DNA from: an uncultured Clostridia bacterium
GTDB lineage: Bacteria > Bacillota > Clostridia > Oscillospirales > Acutalibacteraceae
NCBI GenBank assembly: GCA_937898195.1
Contig: CALEJD010000013.1
Location: 1 to 29,585, forward strand
DNA length: 29,585 bases
Direction: 5' to 3'
Under the pieces are notes generated by a model. That model searched no databases, had not been told where the DNA came from, and saw nothing but the letters and a program-made list of their open reading frames with translations. The position numbers and the translations under genes are program-made. Below are positions 25,483 through 29,585 of the stretch, one piece after another; the first letter of the stretch is position 1, and every line of letters begins with the position of its first letter.

Positions 25483-25516
25483 AAAGACCTTGCAAGAGAT
25501 TGCAAGGTCTTTTTTG
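25483..25516. terminator. Terminator between the HAD and TIM-barrel genes
   Basis: Perfect 12-pair stem (25483-25494 with 25501-25512), loop AGAGAT, the T-run continuing to 25516. Serves the plus-strand gene; on the minus strand the following TTTGCTTTTA gives weaker termination for the convergent gene. Confidence 0.92.
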
Positions 25517-25517
25517 T

Positions 25518-26372
25518 TTACATATTTTCATACATCTCTGCAAGTTTTTTAGCAGAATTATAAAGCTCTTTCACGCATTTATTAATATCGGGATTTTTAA
25601 GATTTTCAATATAATAACTTGCTTCGAGAGTGAAATAACCGTCATAACCAATATCTTTAAGTGCTTTCACGATTGGTTCAAAATCAATATTCATTGTAAA
25701 TGGCAGTTGATGGGAATCGTGCAATTTATCGTTATCGTGAATATGTAATGCTTTAAGACGATTAGCCAATGCTTTCACCATTTCTTCTGCTGAAGTGTTG
25801 CTACCCTTCATTTCGGCGTGACCTATATCAAGACAAGCCACAAAATAGTCGTCATTGACTGCGTCAAGATGCGCGTTAAAGCTTTCAGGTGTGGCACAAG
25901 CGGCAAAGGTCGAATGCTCTGCATTTTCATACCAATTCCACATATTTTCTGTTGCGATTTTCACATTATGCTCTTTTGCAAATGGCAAAAGTTCAAAATA
26001 CATTTCTGCATTTTCTTCAGGTGTGCCGTTATTCATTGGGTGTATGATTAAAATCTCGCCCCCTGCTTCTGCAAGGCACTCGATAGCGCGTTTAAGCCAA
26101 TCCTTACTCTTTGGCGATGTTGGGAATGGTGCGTGACCTTGATTGCAGATAATTCCATTATCAAGACCAATTTGTTTAAGTTTTCGTGCAAAGGCAAGAT
26201 AACAACTTTGTGCTGTGGGATGCTCAGTTGGGACTAAAATACCATTTTCATTTTTGCACATCTGAAACATTGAGAAATCCCAAGCATCAAAACCTGTTTT
26301 CGCCACAAGCTCAACTGCTTTTTCTTCGCCAATATGTAATGCGATTGAATCTATTTCAGTTGAGATTTTCAT
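25518..26372 (-). CDS. Xylose-isomerase-like TIM-barrel sugar phosphate isomerase/epimerase
   Basis: 284 residues of the AP-endonuclease-2/xylose-isomerase-like superfamily, which includes sugar epimerases and inosose dehydratases. Likely metal ligands: E in IATENMWNW (about 144), D and H in CLDIGHAEM (about 185-188), H in LHIHDN, and the final E in FTLEASYY. Start ATG at 26372 with AGGTGA 5 bases upstream; a longer in-frame start adds three residues without a site. The substrate is unknown. Upstream lies the repeat-rich gap at 26400-26650. Confidence 0.88.
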   Translation of the reverse strand: MKISTEIDSIALHIGEEKAVELVAKTGFDAWDFSMFQMCKNENGILVPTEHPTAQSCYLAFARKLKQIGLDNGIICNQGHAPFPTSPKSKDWLKRAIECLAEAGGEILIIHPMNNGTPEENAEMYFELLPFAKEHNVKIATENMWNWYENAEHSTFAACATPESFNAHLDAVNDDYFVACLDIGHAEMKGSNTSAEEMVKALANRLKALHIHDNDKLHDSHQLPFTMNIDFEPIVKALKDIGYDGYFTLEASYYIENLKNPDINKCVKELYNSAKKLAEMYENM

Positions 26373-26426
26373 AATTATCACCTAATTTTATAATGTAATA
26401 AATTTGAATTTGTCGAGATAGAATTC

Positions 26427-26515
26427 GTAGGGACTGGCGAGTATCACCTGCCGGTTCGGTCGGTGCTTCTGCTTCGCAGAGGTGTCCACCGGACACCCGC
26501 ACCCCCGACAGCCCG
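26427..26515. repeat. GC-rich structured element with hairpin and three-way junction
   Basis: Markedly GC-rich against its surroundings. A first hairpin pairs CTGGC (26434-26438) with GCCGG (26450-26454). Next comes a closed three-way junction: outer stem GTCGG-TGC (26459-26466) with GCA-CCGAC (26499-26509, three extra C), arm one TCTGC/GCAGA (26468-26480, loop TTC), arm two GGTGTCC/GGACACC (26481-26497, loop ACC). The two arms directly adjoin. No open reading frame of note. Could be a mobile repeat or a small structured RNA. Confidence 0.6.
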
Positions 26516-26542
26516 TTCCAAAGTGTGCTATCAAACTACAAC

Positions 26543-26563
26543 GGGTCGTCGAGACGCCGACCC
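26543..26563. repeat. GC-rich interspersed palindrome, copy 3
   Basis: Stem GGGTCG/CGACCC, T·C mismatch, CG/CG, loop AGA, followed by CCTAC. Differs from the copy at 4746-4767 by a single missing base in the loop, and shares ACGGG before and CCCCTAC after. Confidence 0.78.
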
Positions 26564-26612
26564 CTACAACTCACTAAATTGGTAATATCTATAATCTACA
26601 ACGCAGTTCCGA

Positions 26613-26647
26613 CACTCTGCACTCTGCGTTCTGCACTTTGCATTCTG
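26613..26647. repeat. 7-bp-period array, copy 3 (five units, plus orientation)
   Basis: CACTCTG, CACTCTG, CGTTCTG, CACTTTG, CATTCTG (consensus CRYTYTG). It ends 11 bases before the stop codon of the DUF2809-like gene, about 50 bases after palindrome copy 3, the same order as at 23149-23207. Confidence 0.78.
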
Positions 26648-26658
26648 TTAGCCAAACC

Positions 26659-27057
26659 CTAATTTGTCAGGATGATGCGTTTGATAATATAATCAAATAT
26701 TGCGAACAATATACAACCTACCCCGTAACAGATTAAGTCTGCCACAGAAAATGTTCTACCAAGCAAAGTTGAGATAAATGCATTGTCGTCAAGACCTAAC
26801 AACTTCACAGAATCAAAATACTGACCGATTTCAACAAGTGCTGAAAATATAAACACGAGTATTGGCATAACTTTAACTCTTTCGGGAATAAGAAATCTTG
26901 CAAATGAACAGATTAAAACTGTTACAAGCATATCCCCTATATATGGTCGAACAAAATCGTCGCGAACAAACAATGCAATCAATATTTCTATTGTGAGTAT
27001 TACCAAGAACAAGACGCCATAAATTAGTCTTAATCTGTTTTTGATTTCAATCACCAC
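26659..27057 (-). CDS. DUF2809-like small membrane protein
   Basis: 132 residues with four hydrophobic helices (about 9-29, 41-58, 63-80, 104-127). The segment FVRPYIGDMLVTVLICSFARF, followed by ALVEIGQYFD and LLGRTFSVADLICYGVG, matches my memory of the DUF2809 family; a distant VanZ-like relationship is possible. Function unknown. The start is uncertain: GTG at 27057 or 27054, neither with a clear ribosome site, and the best promoter would leave a leader of only about ten bases. Confidence 0.72.
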   Translation of the reverse strand: MVIEIKNRLRLIYGVLFLVILTIEILIALFVRDDFVRPYIGDMLVTVLICSFARFLIPERVKVMPILVFIFSALVEIGQYFDSVKLLGLDDNAFISTLLGRTFSVADLICYGVGCILFAIFDYIIKRIILTN

Positions 27058-27074
27058 CAGAGTATCTTATATTT

Positions 27075-27103
27075 ATTTTAGTATAAGAAATAATGAAAAG
27101 CAA
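27075..27103 (-). promoter_or_regulatory. Candidate promoter for the DUF2809-like gene
   Basis: Minus-strand TTGCTT (27098-27103) and TAAAAT (27075-27080) with a 17-base spacer. The start would be near 27068, close to the GTG start, so translation would begin on a very short leader. Confidence 0.4.
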
Positions 27104-27150
27104 GCAATAAAAAATTTGTCAAAAAATTTTAAAAAACTTTAAAAAAAGAC

Positions 27151-27179
27151 TTGACGAACCCGTTTTGTTATGATATTAT
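27151..27179 (+). promoter_or_regulatory. Strong promoter of the tRNA-Thr/tRNA-Tyr operon
   Basis: TTGACG (27151-27156) and TATTAT (27174-27179) with a 17-base spacer; start near 27186, ten bases before tRNA-Thr. Confidence 0.85.
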
Positions 27180-27195
27180 ATTCAAGCGTTGAGAC

Positions 27196-27271
27196 GCTGG
27201 TGTAGCTCAGTTGGTAGAGCAGCTGATTTGTAATCAGCAGGTCGGGGGTTCGAGTCCGTCCACCAGCTCCA
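27196..27271 (+). tRNA. tRNA-Thr (anticodon TGT)
   Basis: 76 bases with encoded CCA. Acceptor GCTGGTG pairs with CACCAGC; the anticodon stem GCTGA/TCAGC holds the loop TTTGTAA, so the anticodon is TGT, reading ACA and related threonine codons. The D-arm GTAGCTCAGTTGGTAGAGC and T-loop GTTCGAGTC are normal. First of two tRNAs in the transcript. Confidence 0.97.
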
Positions 27272-27291
27272 TTTTTTTGTAAATTAAATAT

Positions 27292-27376
<85 letters not shown>

Positions 27377-27417
27377 AATAAAACAGATTTTCTTTTGAAA
27401 GTCTGTTTTATTTTTAT
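27377..27417 (+). terminator. Terminator of the tRNA operon
   Basis: Perfect 11-pair stem (27377-27387 with 27402-27412), starting one base after the tRNA CCA, followed by TTTTATTTT. Confidence 0.9.
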
Positions 27418-27456
27418 TTTATCAACAATTATGGGTGGATTCGAAAGCCCGTTAAG

Positions 27457-27479
27457 AAAACGATTCAGTGAATCGTTTT
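27457..27479. other. Perfect 10-pair palindrome between the tRNA terminators
   Basis: AAAACGATTC/GAATCGTTTT with loop AGT, enclosed by GCCC (27447-27450) and GGGC (27482-27485). Further out GAGTTG/CAACTC and GGGTGG/CCACCC could close a larger fold over 27433-27561. It has no following T-run in the right place for a plain terminator on the plus strand beyond the stem itself. Confidence 0.6.
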
Positions 27480-27575
27480 TAGGGCGTGGAGTTGATATAA
27501 TTTTATTTTTGTGTGCAACTCACATCGAGGCAACTATTAACATTTTGTAGCAACACCACCCCTGCCCACCAAAAA

Positions 27576-27610
27576 TGAGAGTTTTCCTTTAGGAAGACTC
27601 TTATTTTTTT
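27576..27610 (+). terminator. Second terminator, after the duplicated tRNA end
   Basis: Ten-pair stem (27578-27587 with 27592-27601, one T·G), loop TTTA, then TATTTTTTT. It holds the same place relative to the 18-base repeat as the real tRNA terminator does. Confidence 0.85.
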
Positions 27611-27642
27611 GTTTGTAGTTTTTTGTGGGTGACTTCGAAAGC

Positions 27643-27683
27643 CTAAAAAATTAGGGTCGTCAAAATGACAACCCTATTTTTTA
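27643..27683. terminator. Bidirectional terminator for the unknown membrane protein gene
   Basis: Stem AGGGT/ACCCT plus GTCA/TGAC with one C·A mismatch and loop AAA (27653-27675). On the minus strand it is followed by AATTTTTTAGG and on the plus strand by ATTTTTTAT. It begins six bases past the end of the minus-strand gene. Confidence 0.82.
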
Positions 27684-28568
27684 TATTGTTTCTTCTTGGT
27701 TTTCTGTTTTAGGGCTTAACAAGAAAAGGGATGCTATAAATAGTCCTATTAAAATAAACCCTGCGATAAAGCCGATGGTTGCATTAGTTGAATATGCATC
27801 TGCTAACGGTTTTAAGAAAACATATCCCACCAAGTCTTCATTGCCTAGATTCATTGCATCAAATTTGTTTTGAGCCGTATTAATGATTATGCCACAAAGT
27901 AAGGATGAAAATCCACCATATATAAGCACATTTAGTATTGATTTGTAATTAATTGCAACAAGGGCAATTAACAATACAACAGACAATATGACAAGTTTTG
28001 TGACTGTTTCTTGTGACAAGAAAACAATGAACTTATCACTTGACATCTGAGATGTTTTTTCAATACTTGATACAACAAAAGAACGCATAAATATTCTCAC
28101 TGCATCTTCAACACTTTTCGCATTTTTAGGGTCCAGCTCTAAAACTGTATCAATTGGAATGTTATTATCAAGTCGTTTTTGTGCTTCTTTCGAGTCGCTA
28201 TTAATGAAAAAATCCACAAGATAAAGCACTTCATTTTTAACAACTCTGTTTACAAATTCTGATGATAAAAGTTGGTCAACGGCTGTCTGTGCAAAAGAGA
28301 AGAAATATTTGCTTTTGCTTTCAATATATTCTCGTGCTGAATCTTTCATATAGTTGCCAACAGTTGTTTTTTCACTTTCCACAATAAACTTTACTTCACT
28401 TAAATCTGTTGTGTTGACCTGAGTTTTGAATTCTTCAGAATTTATATAATTTCTACCAACATTAATAAGTGTTGCACCAAGCATTGAAATTGTCGCGCAA
28501 ACCACGAGAATTAATGAAATGATAATTTTAAAAACATTAAATATTTTTGATGTGGTTTTTTTATTCAT
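27681..28568 (-). CDS. Membrane protein of unknown function
   Basis: 295 residues. An N-terminal helix (about 13-35) anchors a long outside or inside domain of about 150 mostly helical, charged residues, then three or four helices follow (about 190-208, 212-232, 260-285) and a short acidic tail. I do not recognise a family. The layout of one helix, a soluble domain and a C-terminal membrane bundle is like many sensing or scaffolding proteins, but nothing catalytic is visible. ATG at 28568 has AGGTGA 5 bases upstream. It may share transcription with the GtrA-like gene upstream, though a terminator hairpin stands between them. Confidence 0.75.
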   Translation of the reverse strand: MNKKTTSKIFNVFKIIISLILVVCATISMLGATLINVGRNYINSEEFKTQVNTTDLSEVKFIVESEKTTVGNYMKDSAREYIESKSKYFFSFAQTAVDQLLSSEFVNRVVKNEVLYLVDFFINSDSKEAQKRLDNNIPIDTVLELDPKNAKSVEDAVRIFMRSFVVSSIEKTSQMSSDKFIVFLSQETVTKLVILSVVLLIALVAINYKSILNVLIYGGFSSLLCGIIINTAQNKFDAMNLGNEDLVGYVFLKPLADAYSTNATIGFIAGFILIGLFIASLFLLSPKTENQEETI

Positions 28569-28585
28569 AAAATCACCTAAAAGAA

Positions 28586-28618
28586 TACCCTACGCCAAAA
28601 GGTGTAGGGTAATTTTTT
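28586..28618. terminator. Terminator between the GtrA-like gene and the unknown membrane gene
   Basis: Eleven-pair stem with one G·T (28586-28596 with 28601-28611), loop AAAA. AATTTTTT follows on the plus strand and TTCTTTTA on the minus strand, where it would stop the GtrA-like transcript at least partly. Confidence 0.82.
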
Positions 28619-28639
28619 CAAAGTTCAAAATTTTTCCAA

Positions 28640-29185
28640 TTAGTCTTCCTTCTTTTTACGGAAAAGAATCATCTGAATTGGGAAGTAAAGGAAGAACTGG
28701 ATACAAGCACAAATTGCACCTGAAATTGCAATTGCTGAATCACCTAATCCCTTTAATGTAAGGAAATTAACTAAGAATGGCTGTAACCAAGCTGAGAAAG
28801 CGATAAGAGCAAAAGTAACAACAAGATAGATTGGGAAAACAACCTTAACATTTGCACAAGAGTTAAATGTCTTTTCTTTATTCACAAAGAATGAGAAGAT
28901 TTGTGCAAGAATGTTACATGATGTCAATGCAATGAAAAGACCAAGACCTGTTGTTTCCATACCTGCTGATGCAGCTTTTTCAGAAGACCAAATACCTAAA
29001 TTAAAAAGGTCATAAGGTCTTGCAAGGAATTCTTCTGTCATAGGTAATTTAATAAGATATGGTAAGAAAAGCTGAATAACAAAAGCACCTAAGCTAACAA
29101 CAATAAATTTAATAAATTGCCAAAATGTTTCAACGCCCTTGCCTTTTGCAGCAGCAGCCTTGTCAATGTCTTTTAATTTTAACAT
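28640..29185 (-). CDS. GtrA-like polytopic membrane protein
   Basis: 181 residues with four helices (about 22-44, 80-99, 115-135, 152-173). The QFIKFIVVSLGAF opening and the SCNILAQIFSFFVNKEKTF segment follow the GtrA/DPMS1 pattern (small membrane proteins linked to polyprenyl-linked sugar transfer), though the loop after helix one is longer than usual. No glycosyltransferase gene is next to it, so the role is open. ATG has AAGGAGA 8 bases upstream. Confidence 0.75.
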   Translation of the reverse strand: MLKLKDIDKAAAAKGKGVETFWQFIKFIVVSLGAFVIQLFLPYLIKLPMTEEFLARPYDLFNLGIWSSEKAASAGMETTGLGLFIALTSCNILAQIFSFFVNKEKTFNSCANVKVVFPIYLVVTFALIAFSAWLQPFLVNFLTLKGLGDSAIAISGAICACIQFFLYFPIQMILFRKKKED

Positions 29186-29222
29186 AATAATATTCTCCTT
29201 TTATATACCAAGATATGTATAA

Positions 29223-29251
29223 ATCATAGCATAAATACCAGAAATAGTCAA
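29223..29251 (-). promoter_or_regulatory. Promoter for the GtrA-like gene
   Basis: Minus-strand TTGACT (29246-29251) and TATGAT (29223-29228), 17-base spacer; start near 29216, just after the glnA terminator. Confidence 0.78.
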
Positions 29252-29286
29252 TAAAAAATACGGCAAAGAAATCTCTTCACCGTATT
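29251..29286 (-). terminator. Terminator after glnA
   Basis: Thirteen-pair stem with two G·T pairs (29257-29269 with 29274-29286), loop GATT on the minus strand, then a T-run. It begins about ten bases past the glnA stop and overlaps the edge of the next gene's -35. Confidence 0.88.
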
Positions 29287-29296
29287 TGAATATGTA

Positions 29297-29585
29297 TTAA
29301 TATTTTGTAAGATATTCGTCGATTTCCCACTGTGTAATTCTTGTTGTGTAGCTCTTCCATTCTTGCTTTTTACCTGCAAGATATTTTGAGAAGATGTGTT
29401 CACCAAGAACCTCTTTCACAAATTCGCTCTTTTCGAACTCTCTTGTTGCTTCTTGCAATGTGCTTGGAAGATTTTCGATGCCATTTGCTTTTCTTTCTTC
29501 TCTTGTCATATCATAAATGTTTGTTGTGATACCCTCAGGTGCTTTCATACCCTTTTTGATACCATCAAGACCTGCTGCAATGCAG
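29297..29585 (-). CDS. glnA: Glutamine synthetase type I, C-terminal part (runs off the right edge)
   Basis: Only the last 95 codons are present, the frame being open to the edge. They read AAGLDGIKKGMKAPEGITTNIYDMT, then LPSTLQEATREFEKSEFVKEVLGEHIFSKYLAGKKQEW and a WEIDEYL end, the standard C-terminus of glutamine synthetase I, which makes glutamine from glutamate, ammonia and ATP. An in-frame ATG at 29548 is internal. Active-site residues and the start lie outside the window. Confidence 0.92.
   Translation of the reverse strand, partial: CIAAGLDGIKKGMKAPEGITTNIYDMTREERKANGIENLPSTLQEATREFEKSEFVKEVLGEHIFSKYLAGKKQEWKSYTTRITQWEIDEYLTKY

Noticed and set aside
26387..26416. Promoter-like TCGACA, 18-base spacer, TATAAA before the TIM-barrel gene (minus strand)
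   Set aside because: The predicted start would fall within the ribosome site AGGTGA, leaving it unusable; the true promoter probably lies elsewhere.
27431..27550. Short open frame starting MGGFESPLRKRF between the two tRNA terminators
   Set aside because: No ribosome site, and most of its codons coincide with the perfect palindrome and the inverted T-arm match; the sequence is better explained as structured non-coding DNA. It would deserve a second look only if translated in many genomes.

Overview
The window reads as a piece of chromosome from an AT-rich, endospore-forming Clostridia, most likely an Oscillospiraceae/Ruminococcaceae-type gut bacterium. This is inferred from gene content: the sporulation genes yqfC, yqfD and ylbJ, a Firmicutes-type division and cell-wall (dcw) cluster with a meso-DAP-type MurE, frequent TTG starts, and GC-rich interspersed repeats of a kind I associate with that group. 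No species can be named from the sequence alone.

Layout. Positions 1-3572 (minus strand): yqfC-yqfD-phoH-ybeY-dgkA-era, with a vegetative-looking promoter inside the end of yqfD that separates the sporulation pair from the housekeeping genes. ylbJ (plus) diverges from yqfC and is followed by a small four-cysteine protein and an XRE-type regulator that sits between two inverted copies of one terminator hairpin. Positions 5529-19419 (minus strand) hold the dcw cluster, transcribed mraZ-rsmH-ftsL-PBP-murE-murF-mraY-ftsW-murG-murA-divIB-ftsZ. It starts from a strong promoter at 19511-19539, and ftsZ has its own promoter. murD, murC and ftsA are absent from it.

Positions 19606-21633 carry a pncB-ppa operon in which nicotinate phosphoribosyltransferase and pyrophosphatase overlap by one base. 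A nitroreductase and an unrecognised 257-residue protein follow on the plus strand. hisH-hisF (minus), a NagD-like HAD phosphatase (plus) and a TIM-barrel sugar epimerase (minus) come next. From 26400 onward there is a repeat-rich gap, a DUF2809-like membrane protein, a strong promoter with tRNA-Thr(TGT) and tRNA-Tyr(GTA), a gene-free 300-base stretch made of partial duplications of the tRNA-Tyr tail, two membrane proteins (one unknown, one GtrA-like), and the C-terminal end of glutamine synthetase at the right edge.

The coding content is mostly core metabolism, wall synthesis and division. The less ordinary material lies between genes: (1) a set of short GC-rich palindromes and 7-bp-period arrays that recur in the same order at separate sites and flank the unrecognised gene; (2) a compact three-way-junction element at 26459-26509; (3) a tandem duplication of the tRNA-Tyr 3' end plus terminator plus a conserved tail; (4) an inverted pair of terminators around the XRE gene. 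I did not find a clear new defence or mobile system; these structured repeats are the best candidates for something undescribed.
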